DNA of 17,606 nt from CAZJYI01 sp964550025. Lineage in GTDB: Bacteria > Verrucomicrobiota > Kiritimatiellia > UBA8416 > CAYOBW01. The position numbers were made by a program, and so were the translations under genes. Under the pieces are notes generated by a model. The model was given only the letters and a program-made list of their open reading frames with translations, was not told the origin of the DNA and made no database searches. Positions 1 to 7,970 of this stretch are shown here, piece by piece. The stretch lies in assembly GCA_964550025.1 (NCBI GenBank), contig CAZJYI010000203.1, positions 1 through 17,606 of the forward strand, read 5' to 3'. Numbering within the stretch: the first letter of the stretch is position 1; the number at the start of each line of letters is the position of its first letter.

Positions 1-380
1 TGGCGACCAACGGAACCCCGGAGTGGTGGCTCGCCGCACACGGTCTGACCAACCGTGAATGGAACATCGAAGCCATGATGGACATCGATGGGGACGGCAT
101 GGTGGCATGGGAGGAGTTCGTGGCCGACACCGACCCGACCAACAGACTGTCTTGCCTGGCCATCGTGAACATCAAGCCCGTGGCAGGTGGGTTCGAAGTT
201 ACGTGGCGGGGCGGCGAAGCGGGGAAGCAGTACCTGGAGTCTCGCCTTGGACTCTTGTCTACATCACGTCAGTGGTCGGCGGTGTTCACCAATGTTCCCC
301 CAACCCCTGTCACCACCAGTACCATGCATGCCACGACAAACCGCGTACTCTTCTACCGCATCAAAGCTGAGCGGCCGTAA
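1..380 (+). CDS. C-terminal end of a secreted protein with an EF-hand-like calcium loop (5' truncated)
   Basis: The frame is open from the window edge (first complete codon at base 3) to the TAA at 378-380, so only about 125 C-terminal residues are visible. It carries GTPEWWLAAHGL, then DIDGDGMVAWEE, a textbook 12-residue EF-hand loop with acidic residues at positions 1, 3, 5 and 12, then ADTDPTN. About 80 residues follow that look like a small beta domain (EVTWRGGEAGKQYL). This tail arrangement is common at the C-termini of large secreted proteins in Verrucomicrobiota and Kiritimatiellota. The function of the missing N-terminal part cannot be known from here. No terminator-like hairpin follows the stop. 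The identification as a calcium-binding secreted tail is fairly secure; the lineage hint is an inference. Confidence 0.7.
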   Translation, partial: ATNGTPEWWLAAHGLTNREWNIEAMMDIDGDGMVAWEEFVADTDPTNRLSCLAIVNIKPVAGGFEVTWRGGEAGKQYLESRLGLLSTSRQWSAVFTNVPPTPVTTSTMHATTNRVLFYRIKAERP

Positions 381-673
381 CAGAACGACAGTGGGTCTTC
401 TAGTGGATGCCGGACGTGAAGGTGCTGGCCCAATATTTCTGCCTGACATATTCCTGCCTGTGTCGGAGTTGGGTTGTGGGCATTGTCCGCGTTCGGCGAA
501 GACGGGTTACACCCCGAACGGGTTCCGGGAACGAGAACGGAAAAGGCGGTGTCACGCGCCATGCGCCAGTTGCCACTTCCACGACGGTTGCAGGCCGAAG
601 CGAAAGCAGATAGGCTATCTACTTGGTATTGTGAAGTGATCGCGTCGCCACCGTCTACCGGGAGGAAGGAGAG
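381..673. other. Intergenic region without a recognisable gene
   Basis: These 293 bases lie between the truncated gene and the GTG-started secreted protein gene. Short open frames exist on both strands but none has a convincing ribosome site or protein-like composition. The only local symmetry noted is the 11-base dyad GTTCCGGGAAC at 522-532, too small to interpret. A promoter for the downstream gene is expected here but no convincing -35/-10 pair was found. A strong Shine-Dalgarno stretch (GGAGGAAGGAG, 661-671) sits at its end. Confidence 0.5.
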
Positions 674-2383
674 GTGAAACAAGGCTGCTGTGTTGTTGTG
701 TTGGGGCTTGTTGCCGCGGCTATGCTCCCTTCCCTCACCGACGTCGGGGCCGCCCCGGGTGAACGCATGCCGAGTGCGAAGGCCAGGGCCGTTGCCGAGG
801 AGATCCGGCACGAAGTGCTTCTGCCCACGGTTGGCCCGGCTGGGCGTCCGCTGCCGTTGCTGAGCCATTGGAACATGGGCAGCCAGGGGCGCGGTTGGAC
901 ACCGGACTACCAGACGGAATTACTGGATGAAGGGCATCGCATCCTGCCCTGGATGGGATGGCCGCGGGGCGACGTGGACAAAGACGAGAAATCCCGCGAT
1001 CGCTTCATGGCATACTACGGGGCGCTGATGGCCTACTGCCGCGAGCTCCGCCTTCCGATCTCCTTCCGCGGTACGCAGTGGGAGGCGATGCTCGCGGGTG
1101 AGGAATACCGTGCATTGCCGCCTGACGAATGCCCGGCCGTCATCACGCCGGCGGGCAAGGCCATCGGGAAGGTCAGTCCTTTCGGCGCGGTTGAGAAGTG
1201 GAAGGATCCGGCCGGGGTCTACGTCGATACGCCGGGAATGAAGAAGCTGCAGGAGTTGTATCCGGATCCGCCGCGCGTGTTGTTCGTGTCGAACAACGAG
1301 GCTCCGCGGCTGCGGTGGGCAAAGGGGAAGGGCGTTTCGGAGTCGGGGCGCTACCTTGAGCGTTACGGCGATGGGAGATCCAGCGAGTTCAAGCGCCGCG
1401 TCGTCGGAGAGGGGTGGATGGACCGGTACCCGGTGATGTTCGACGCGATGCGCGACGCGCTGGTCGAGGAGAGCTGGCACAAGAACGTGCGTTTCGTCGG
1501 CTACGGCGCCTTTGGACCATCCCACTTCGGTCGCTGGGACGGGTGGAAGGTGTACTCGCTCATCTGCGACGGTTGGATCTCGCCCGCTCCCGCCTTCTGG
1601 GACGGAAGCAGTCCGTCCTACTACACGCACAACTGGAACGACAACCGCGACCACTGGGTGTTCTCGACGCAGGTCCAGGCGATGAATTGGGTCTTCATGC
1701 TGGAGGACGTTCTGGGAGCGAGGCCGGACTACTGGTGGGAGATTTCCGTCTGGGACGGGAACAACTCCTGGGACCCTACGCAGTCGTACAACAAAGCGCT
1801 CATCAAGAAGTCCAAGGCCTGTCAGTACATGCGTGACGGACAGACCTACACTCCCGACCGCCACGAGGGGTGGGTTCAGTTCGGGCTTTGGCTGGCGCGG
1901 CCGCGCGCGTGCCGTGAGTTCAGGGCTTCCACCGTGCCGCGTGCGCCGTGGCAACCGTTCTTCGACAGATTGATTGTGTCAGTTGACCGCGTATACGAGT
2001 CCGACGTTCTTAAGGCGTTCTGGCGAAAGGGCACGCTTGTGCCGAACGCCGCGCACAAACACCCCTACCAATGCCAGATTCCCGACAAGTACAAAGACGT
2101 CCAGCGCTGGTTCCTGCTGGATACCAGCGTCGATCCGCCGCGGCCGTGGGGGCAGAAAACCAACATCCCCGTCTTCAGTCTCGCGCTGTCGCTTGGCGAG
2201 GCGCCCGCCCGGCAATGGCTGGTTTACGCTCACGCGCCGCTGGATTCGCAGGCGGGAGTGCGTATCTCCATTCCGAGTGGAGAGACCGTGACCGTTGACG
2301 TTCCGAGAAGAGGCGCTTTCTATGTGGTCAACGAGAAGACAGGCGATTGCCGGCCTGTCGGCAGGGAGGCAAAACAGCGCTAA
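674..2383 (+). CDS. Secreted protein of unknown function, 569 aa
   Basis: I do not recognise this family. The start is GTG at 674, only 2 bases after the strong GGAGGAAGGAG stretch (661-671); its central GGAGG/AAGG lies at usable spacing. Residues 1-27 form a signal peptide: a Lys, a hydrophobic core (VVVLGLVAAAM) and a small-residue cleavage region (VGAA), so the protein is probably exported. The mature part is rich in Trp and Tyr (for example WMGWPRGD, YYTHNWNDNRDHW, YWWEISVWDGNN), as in carbohydrate-active TIM-barrel proteins. The last ~100 residues resemble a beta-sandwich (VRISIPSGETVTVDVPRRGAFYVV). It converges on the GH99-like gene with a 17-base gap. A glycoside hydrolase or sugar-binding role is a guess from composition and neighbourhood only. 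Confidence 0.75.
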   Translation: MKQGCCVVVLGLVAAAMLPSLTDVGAAPGERMPSAKARAVAEEIRHEVLLPTVGPAGRPLPLLSHWNMGSQGRGWTPDYQTELLDEGHRILPWMGWPRGDVDKDEKSRDRFMAYYGALMAYCRELRLPISFRGTQWEAMLAGEEYRALPPDECPAVITPAGKAIGKVSPFGAVEKWKDPAGVYVDTPGMKKLQELYPDPPRVLFVSNNEAPRLRWAKGKGVSESGRYLERYGDGRSSEFKRRVVGEGWMDRYPVMFDAMRDALVEESWHKNVRFVGYGAFGPSHFGRWDGWKVYSLICDGWISPAPAFWDGSSPSYYTHNWNDNRDHWVFSTQVQAMNWVFMLEDVLGARPDYWWEISVWDGNNSWDPTQSYNKALIKKSKACQYMRDGQTYTPDRHEGWVQFGLWLARPRACREFRASTVPRAPWQPFFDRLIVSVDRVYESDVLKAFWRKGTLVPNAAHKHPYQCQIPDKYKDVQRWFLLDTSVDPPRPWGQKTNIPVFSLALSLGEAPARQWLVYAHAPLDSQAGVRISIPSGETVTVDVPRRGAFYVVNEKTGDCRPVGREAKQR

Positions 2384-2400
2384 ACCGCGACGCGTGCTGC

Positions 2401-3654
2401 CTAGCGGCTGTCCGCTCTTTCGAGCGCATCGAGCTCCTTGCGGGCTGGGCCGCAAGCGCCCTGGTTCAGCAGATTGGCGATGCGATCCAGCGCGGCCTTT
2501 GAGCAGTCTCCCGCTTTGCGCAGGGCGTAGAGGCGCGCCGGCAGGCGCAGGTCTCTGGCCATGGCGGCGAAGGCACCCCCGGATTCCTTCCGCCGTGCCC
2601 GCTGGACGATCTCCAGGAACGTGTATCCGAACTCGTGCGTAGGCTCGATCATCGTTCCTTCGCCGTAGTCGTTCCATGTCACGAGCTGGATGAGTTGCCA
2701 CGGCCCCTGCATGGCGACGTCCAGCATTTCCTGCATCGTCCTCCCGCCGCGATGGTCCACACTCGGAAAGTGGTCCTTGTAGACGTCCTTGAATCCCGGA
2801 CAGGCCGAGACGATGACCTGGTCGGGGTTGCTCGATGGACGGGCGAACACCTCGCGGATGCGGTTCCGGATTGTCTTCGGGTTCGGGGTGCCTTTCCAGG
2901 GGTCAGGGTGGACCCATGTGAAACCACCGTCCGCACCCGTTGCCTTCCAGAGATGGTGCAGGGCATATAAGGCCGGTCGCTCCGGGAGGGCCTTCAGCGC
3001 GTCGTGCCAGACCGCGGGATCACGAACGTAGATCGGCCCGAAGTTCAGGAGCAGCGGCCTGCTCCGGACCCGGAGGTACTGTGGTCGGGTGAACCACTCG
3101 GTGTGCATCCATTGCAGGGTTTGGGTCAGATGGTCGGTGACCTGTGCGGGCCGGAGCTTCTTTCTGTTGACCAGCAGTTCGACCGTGCGGTCTTCGTAGC
3201 ACGCTACGAACTTCATGCCGAATCGCCCGGTGGCGTCGAACAGAGCGCGGGTTGCCGCGTGGATCGGCGGGTAGTCTGCGGCATCGCTGATCCCGTACCA
3301 GTCGGCGATCACCCCGTGGATTCCTGCCAGTTTCATCTGGAGCAGGTGGCACTCGAGTGCATCCGCGTCTGCCGAATCGTACGGGCCGATCAGGGGGTGA
3401 TAGTGTGACCAGATATCCGGCAGTCCGTTTGTGCCGGTGTTCTCCGGTTTGTGTTGCGACTGATGCCCCGTCCAGTGCCTGCCCCAGAATCCGCGGACCG
3501 AGGGGGTCTCGTACCAGGGCATGTAGTGCGCCATCAGGATCTTGCTGCCCTGGCCGTGCGCGAGCGACGGTCGGTCGCCATTCGTCGCAGCGGCTGTCAA
3601 TGGCGCGAGCGAGCTCGCGACAGAGGCAGTCAGCAGCACAAGCCATCCTTTCAC
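2401..3654 (-). CDS. Secreted glycoside hydrolase family 99/71-like protein, 417 aa
   Basis: Encoded on the minus strand, stop TAG at 2403-2401. I chose the GTG at 3654-3652 because it gives a clean signal peptide (Lys-Gly-Trp, then LVLLTASVASSLAPLTAAA) and has AAGGG just upstream; an ATG at 3747 would add 31 residues before the signal sequence. The mature protein starts with ILMAHYMPWYETP (about residues 39-51) and has the internal motif WNDYGEGTMIEPT beginning at residue 327. Both are characteristic of the GH99/GH71-like (WbsX-like) hydrolase superfamily, TIM barrels that act on alpha-linked glycans. VIADWYG and KFVACYEDR are further barrel-strand motifs of the group. The substrate cannot be told. 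It is divergent from the CARF gene at 3895 and has no evident link to the CRISPR system. Confidence 0.75.
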   Translation of the reverse strand: MKGWLVLLTASVASSLAPLTAAATNGDRPSLAHGQGSKILMAHYMPWYETPSVRGFWGRHWTGHQSQHKPENTGTNGLPDIWSHYHPLIGPYDSADADALECHLLQMKLAGIHGVIADWYGISDAADYPPIHAATRALFDATGRFGMKFVACYEDRTVELLVNRKKLRPAQVTDHLTQTLQWMHTEWFTRPQYLRVRSRPLLLNFGPIYVRDPAVWHDALKALPERPALYALHHLWKATGADGGFTWVHPDPWKGTPNPKTIRNRIREVFARPSSNPDQVIVSACPGFKDVYKDHFPSVDHRGGRTMQEMLDVAMQGPWQLIQLVTWNDYGEGTMIEPTHEFGYTFLEIVQRARRKESGGAFAAMARDLRLPARLYALRKAGDCSKAALDRIANLLNQGACGPARKELDALERADSR

Positions 3655-3894
3655 AGGTGATCCCTTTCGTCGTTTCCATCCGCCCTCCCTGCATTGAGAG
3701 AACGGACTGGGATTCAATTGTCGCACAATCTGCACGGTGGAATCCACGCGAATCCCGGCGGTTAGCCGTCCTGCCGTGGCAGCTCCGGACGCGTGACTGC
3801 ACCAGCAGTTTTCTCAGCATCAACATTTTGTGCTGGCATGGTCTCAAAATGGCTTGTACAAATACGGTGCGAATTCACAGTCGGGGGGTGTGGC
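3655..3894. promoter_or_regulatory. Divergent intergenic region between the GH99-like gene and the CRISPR locus
   Basis: This 240-base stretch must hold promoters for both flanking genes. It contains two inverted repeats: ATTGT-CGC-ACAAT at 3717-3729, and CATTTTG (3824-3830) paired with CAAAATG (3845-3851), whose arms are 21 bases apart centre to centre, about two helical turns. The second lies 43 bases upstream of the CARF gene start and could be an operator. TTGTACAA at 3854-3861 is another short palindrome. No confident -35/-10 pair was found, and the GACGTCA tandem motif seen elsewhere in the locus is absent here. Confidence 0.4.
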
Positions 3895-5067
3895 ATGGGT
3901 GCTGACGAGTCGCGGGTAGTCGTGCCGGATTCGAATGCCGACGTTGTCCTCTTCGCTGTTCTCGGAATGTCGCCGGGCGTGCTGACCGAGACGGTATGGG
4001 CACTGGCGCACGAAGATCCGCCGTTGCTTCCCCGTGAGATCATTGTCCTCACGACCACGGCCGGTCGTAAGCGGATCTTCGAGGACCTCTTCCGGGAACA
4101 AGGCGCGACCCCATCGGTGTGGCAACGCCTGCGCTCGGCGCTCGAGGAGCGCGGACACGACATTCAGAACCGTCTGCGGTTCGGCCCTATTCCACACCAC
4201 GTCCGCGTCTTTCCCACCGTGGAGGGGACGGGTGAACTGCGGGATATTACGGTTTCCGCGGAAAGCGGGATTGCGGCCGATGTGATCATGCGGGAAGTGC
4301 GCTCTCTCACCGAGCAGCCCGACACCACTGTCGTAGCGTCAATAGCGGGCGGGCGAAAAACAATGAGCGCGTTGCTCACGAGCTGCATGATGCTCCTGGG
4401 ACGCACGCAGGACCGGCTTTGTCACGTACTCGTCAACCCCCCGTTCGACCAGCGGCTCGATCCTCCCTTCTTCTTCCCGGAGGAGCATATGCGGCACCGC
4501 GACGCAAAAGGGCGTGCCCATCCGAGCTCCGCCGCACGAATCGATCTCATAGACATCCCTTACGTACGCACCCGCGGCTGGTATGAGCGGGAGTACAGAG
4601 CAGCCCCGCCAAACTACATGACGCTCGTCAAACGCATGCAGGGCATCGCTCCGCGGGCGACTGTCTATCCTCTCGTGAGAGTTGATACCACAACCGCGTC
4701 TTTTCGAATCGGGCGAGTTGACATCAGTCTCAGTTCCCTCGAATTCGCGCTACTGTGCATACTGCTGCGCCGGCATATCGTGGGGCGTCCCCTGGTCACC
4801 TGGAGCGACATCGAGCCCGCCGTGATTCACTTGGGTCGAGTTGACACCGTGCCGTTCACGGTCGCCTGGAGGCATGACCTCGCGGACAAGCAGATCGATG
4901 TTGAGGAAGATACTCGCAAGGTGGCGTCTCGGATCCGTGCGAAACTCAGACGGGCGGGCATCACCGCGACCGTCGCGAACGCGCTGATTCCCTCGCCGCG
5001 CTGCAAGGGCAAGGTCTCCTACCCCAAGGCGAAAATCCGGATCAAGGGAAACGCGGACGTCATTTGA
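3895..5067 (+). CDS. CARF-domain protein of the Cas_NE0113 family with C-terminal winged-helix-like domain, 390 aa
   Basis: The start at ATG 3895 is set by a GGGGGG run (3883-3888) six bases upstream; an in-frame ATG at 3793 would add 34 unlikely residues. Residues ~15-45 (VVLFAVLGMSPGVLTETVWAL) and the SIAGGRKTMS motif (149-158) match the CARF fold of the NE0113 family (TIGR02584/PF09623), which senses cyclic oligoadenylates made by Cas10. Residues ~268-360 (FRIGRVDISLSSLEFALL, then KVASRIRAKLRRAGI) resemble the winged helix of OmpR/PhoB-type response regulators, with 'LSSLEFALL' like the usual 'LTPTEFALL' and a basic recognition-helix-like end. No HEPN or PD-(D/E)XK nuclease motif is visible. 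The predicted role is a second-messenger-responsive transcription factor, analogous in design to Csa3 (CARF-wHTH) but a different family. It ends inside the first GACGTCA tandem motif. The CARF call is strong; the winged helix is read by eye. Confidence 0.85.
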   Translation: MGADESRVVVPDSNADVVLFAVLGMSPGVLTETVWALAHEDPPLLPREIIVLTTTAGRKRIFEDLFREQGATPSVWQRLRSALEERGHDIQNRLRFGPIPHHVRVFPTVEGTGELRDITVSAESGIAADVIMREVRSLTEQPDTTVVASIAGGRKTMSALLTSCMMLLGRTQDRLCHVLVNPPFDQRLDPPFFFPEEHMRHRDAKGRAHPSSAARIDLIDIPYVRTRGWYEREYRAAPPNYMTLVKRMQGIAPRATVYPLVRVDTTTASFRIGRVDISLSSLEFALLCILLRRHIVGRPLVTWSDIEPAVIHLGRVDTVPFTVAWRHDLADKQIDVEEDTRKVASRIRAKLRRAGITATVANALIPSPRCKGKVSYPKAKIRIKGNADVI

Positions 5068-5072
5068 CGTCA
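5053..5072 (+). promoter_or_regulatory. Tandem GACGTCA motif, copy 1 (upstream of cas10)
   Basis: GCGGACGTCA, then TTT, then GACGTCA. The two GACGTCA boxes (5056-5062 and 5066-5072) repeat with a 10-base period, and each core GACGTC is itself palindromic. The motif overlaps the stop codon of the CARF gene (5065-5067) and lies 64 bases upstream of the cas10 ATG. Identical fixed bases recur at 9279-9298 and 15860-15879. A TAnnnT hexamer (TACGTT, 5102-5107) starts 30 bases after its end and could be a weak -10. Confidence 0.7.
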
Positions 5073-5136
5073 CAGAGCAACATACCCGAGAACGTCTGCG
5101 CTACGTTACCGGCAAATGCAAATCAGGAGAGAGCCA

Positions 5137-7968
5137 ATGGACGATGCATTCTGGAAGGCGAAACTGCTGGCATTTCTTCACGATCCGCCCGACAAGGCCC
5201 TTCATATCCAACAGCACGGCGAACGGGCGCGTGCGTTCATGCGGGCGGCAGGGCTTACTGCCGAGGATATCGAGGGAGCTTACCGCGCTTCCGACTGGAC
5301 GGCTTCCGCGGCGGACCGGTTTCCGTTTCCCGGGTACCAGGAATCTGGATTGTGTTCGGCGTTTGTCGGCGACGACGAACACCCGTTTCGGCATCCGATG
5401 GGAGGCTCGGATTTCGTTTTTGACAGACCTTTCGCCTCGAATGCCCTGGCCGAGGACGTGTTTCAGACCACTCAGAAGGGCATCGACGCTTCGTTGCTGC
5501 CGGAAGAAGATCGCGCCCGGGCGACGTTCTTTCTGCACTGGCGGCGCTGGCCGGTTGAGTCCTCGCAGCAGGATCCCCGCACGGCATTCCTGCCTGCCGA
5601 CACCCGCCTGCCGGACCACACGATCTGGTGCCACAACAGCGTGGTGTCCGCGTTGGAGGGTTGTGCCATCGGCGGCGATAAGCCGGCCTTCCTCCTGGTG
5701 CAGCTCGGTCCCGTGCAGGAGTTCATCGCGCAGGCGCGCAGAACGCGTGACCTCTGGAGCGGCAGCTATCTGATCGCGTGGTTGATGGCCCATGCGCTGA
5801 AGGCGGTCGCCGATGCCGTCGGCCCCGACGTCGTCGTCTTTCCCAGCCCGCGTGGGCAGCCGCTCTTCGACCTGATGCAAACCGATCTCTATGACACGTT
5901 GACACTCGCCAACGAGAGTGGGGGAAAGGACACGCTGCGTGAACGAATGAAGGCTCATCCCAATGAGTATCTCACGCCTGCTCTCCCCAACCGCTTTCTG
6001 GCCCTTGTTCCGAGCCGGCGCGGTGAAGAGCTCGCCGGGGCCGCGGTGAAGGCGATCGAAGACGAAGTCGCCAGCATCGGAAGGGCCTGCTGGGCCTGGT
6101 TGGACGAACGCCACCCCATGGAGAGTAGGTGGCGGAGCCGTTTCGACGAGCAGCTCAAGCAGTTCCCGCAAGTGCAATGGTGGGTCGAGCCGTGGGACGC
6201 CACTAGGGTGGAAGCCGATGTCGCGGCGTACGAAAGGCTGTACGACGTTCCTGACAAAGGCGCCGAGGAATTGAAGAAGGTCTACGATTTGGCCAAAGCC
6301 GTTCCCGAGAAAACGGACTACCATCTCAAGGACCCCGGCTTCTGCTGGCCCTACTACTACGCCCGCGCCTCGCGCAACTTCGACGGCCGCCGCCAACTGC
6401 GCGATTTCAACCCGTGGATGGCAGACGACGAACACAAACAGGGAACCCGCAAGGATTCGCTGTCGGGCAAGGAAGAGATCGTCGGCGACGAGAAATGGTG
6501 GAAAGCCATTCGGGAAGGCAAGGAGGTCAAAGAAGAACTCCGTTACCTGTTCCGCTCCCGTGACGTTCTTGGGGCGGTCAACCTCGTGAAGAGAGTCTGG
6601 CATAGGGCGTATCTGGAGAAGGAGCGTGGGCTTGCTGTCGAACGCGCTCTGAGCTTCGAGTCCGTCCCAGGTGCTGCGGCCGGGAAATGGAAACAGCAGA
6701 TTCACGAGAGAATGAAATCTGACGAGGACTTCTGCACCTACATGCTTGAGCTCATTGACGTCATCCGTGAGGAAGCCCCAAAGATCAACCTCGAGCTCAA
6801 GCCTGTCAGGGAATCCCGCGACCCCGAGAAGTGGCTGTCCCGCAACGACCCCGAGTGTTTCTTCGAGACAACGTGGGAAGGCGACGCGGAGAAGGAGAAT
6901 CCGGAGGGGTGCGCAAAGGTCCTGGGTTTGCTCCGGGAGAAGGACGACAACGGCAAACGGAGACTACCGGCGGCGCCAAAGTACTACGCCGTTATCGCCC
7001 TGGACGGCGACGAGATGGGCAAGTGGGTGGCGGGGGAGAAGACGCCGGCCTTGCTTGACCAGATGTCGCGCGAGGCCAGGACCTACTTCGAGAAGCTGGC
7101 ACACGGGAGTCCCAGACGTCCGCTTTCGCCGTCGTATCATCTCCAGTTCAGCGAGGCGCTCTCCAACTTCGCGACCTACCTGGCGCGGCCGGTGGTCGAG
7201 CACTTCGGCGGGCAGCTCATCTATGCCGGCGGTGACGATGCACTGGCGATGGTACCGGCGTCCGAGGCTTTTCAGTGTGCGCGGGCACTACATGCGGCGT
7301 TTCGTGGGGCGGAGACTCTGGAGAAGCTCTGCCCGGGCCTGTTCGAAGTGAAGGGCACAAAGGGCGGCTTTGTGAAACTGGCCGATCCCAAGGCCGAGCA
7401 ACCGAAATGGCCGCTGATTGTTCCCGGACCGAATGCGGAGGTGTCCGCGGGCATTGCCGTGGGCCACATCCACTCTCCCCTGCAGAATCTGGTGCGCGCG
7501 GCACAGGCGGCCGAGAAACGCGCCAAGAACAAGTACGAACGTGCCGCGTTCGCCGTGGACATCTACAAGCGCTCGGGAGAGATCGTGGAATGGGGCGGCA
7601 AGTGGGATGACGGCGCTTTAGACGCCTACGACACCGTCGCGGCACTGCGTACTGGCGACCTGGTCTCCAACCGTTTCGCCTACGCGCTGATGGAATGGCT
7701 CAAGCCCTATGCGCCGAGCGCCGATTGCGGCGGCGGCATACGCGATGTGGACGGATTCGATTTCAAGACCGTTATCGAGAGTGAGCTGGCTCACACGCTC
7801 AGGCAGCAGGTTGCGGAGCCGAAGAAAGAGAACCTGAAGCGTGGGGAAATCAGACATTTCAGGACGTGTGCGCTGGCCTATCTCGGCAAGCTGAGCCAGG
7901 CGGACCGCGCGTTGCCGGACTTCGTCAACCTGTTCGCCATCGCGGCCTTCATGGAGAGAGGAGAGTAG
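5137..7968 (+). CDS. cas10: Cas10/Cmr2, large subunit of the type III-B complex, 943 aa
   Basis: The start at ATG 5137 follows AGGAGA (5125-5130) at six bases; an ATG at 5116 would place this ribosome site inside the gene. Residues 8-21 carry the N-terminal HD-domain signature LHDPPDKAL (H15-D16), the metal site of the single-strand DNase. VQEFIAQARRTRDLWSGSYL (near residue 190) is a conserved Cmr2 segment. The first palm domain has VIALDGDEMGKW (D623, D625). The second palm has AGGDDALAM with the GGDD motif at residues 698-701, the catalytic site for making cyclic oligoadenylates from ATP. Both activities therefore look intact. No CxxC zinc-finger pairs were seen. The length is typical of Cmr2. 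The end of the gene holds the ribosome site of cmr3, which starts two bases after the stop, so the two are probably translationally coupled. Confidence 0.96.
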   Translation: MDDAFWKAKLLAFLHDPPDKALHIQQHGERARAFMRAAGLTAEDIEGAYRASDWTASAADRFPFPGYQESGLCSAFVGDDEHPFRHPMGGSDFVFDRPFASNALAEDVFQTTQKGIDASLLPEEDRARATFFLHWRRWPVESSQQDPRTAFLPADTRLPDHTIWCHNSVVSALEGCAIGGDKPAFLLVQLGPVQEFIAQARRTRDLWSGSYLIAWLMAHALKAVADAVGPDVVVFPSPRGQPLFDLMQTDLYDTLTLANESGGKDTLRERMKAHPNEYLTPALPNRFLALVPSRRGEELAGAAVKAIEDEVASIGRACWAWLDERHPMESRWRSRFDEQLKQFPQVQWWVEPWDATRVEADVAAYERLYDVPDKGAEELKKVYDLAKAVPEKTDYHLKDPGFCWPYYYARASRNFDGRRQLRDFNPWMADDEHKQGTRKDSLSGKEEIVGDEKWWKAIREGKEVKEELRYLFRSRDVLGAVNLVKRVWHRAYLEKERGLAVERALSFESVPGAAAGKWKQQIHERMKSDEDFCTYMLELIDVIREEAPKINLELKPVRESRDPEKWLSRNDPECFFETTWEGDAEKENPEGCAKVLGLLREKDDNGKRRLPAAPKYYAVIALDGDEMGKWVAGEKTPALLDQMSREARTYFEKLAHGSPRRPLSPSYHLQFSEALSNFATYLARPVVEHFGGQLIYAGGDDALAMVPASEAFQCARALHAAFRGAETLEKLCPGLFEVKGTKGGFVKLADPKAEQPKWPLIVPGPNAEVSAGIAVGHIHSPLQNLVRAAQAAEKRAKNKYERAAFAVDIYKRSGEIVEWGGKWDDGALDAYDTVAALRTGDLVSNRFAYALMEWLKPYAPSADCGGGIRDVDGFDFKTVIESELAHTLRQQVAEPKKENLKRGEIRHFRTCALAYLGKLSQADRALPDFVNLFAIAAFMERGE

Positions 7969-7970
7969 TC

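Noticed and set aside
920..1954. Open frame of 344 codons on the minus strand opposite the secreted protein gene
   Set aside because: Arg/Pro/Val-rich composition, no ribosome site and no recognisable domain; the plus-strand gene has a signal peptide and a strong ribosome site.
2348..2363. TGCCG/CGGCA hairpin as a terminator between the convergent genes
   Set aside because: It lies inside the coding end of the 569-aa protein, has only five base pairs and no T-tract.
5101..6705. Long open frame (534 codons) on the minus strand, antisense to cas10
   Set aside because: It lies wholly opposite a well-supported cas10, is Arg/Pro/Val-rich without recognisable motifs, and is a normal by-product of GC-rich codon use on the other strand.
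6757..6767. Single TTGACGTCATC inside cas10 as a fourth regulatory motif copy
   Set aside because: Only one box is present, with no second GACGTCA at 10-base spacing and no GCG flank, and it lies deep in coding sequence.
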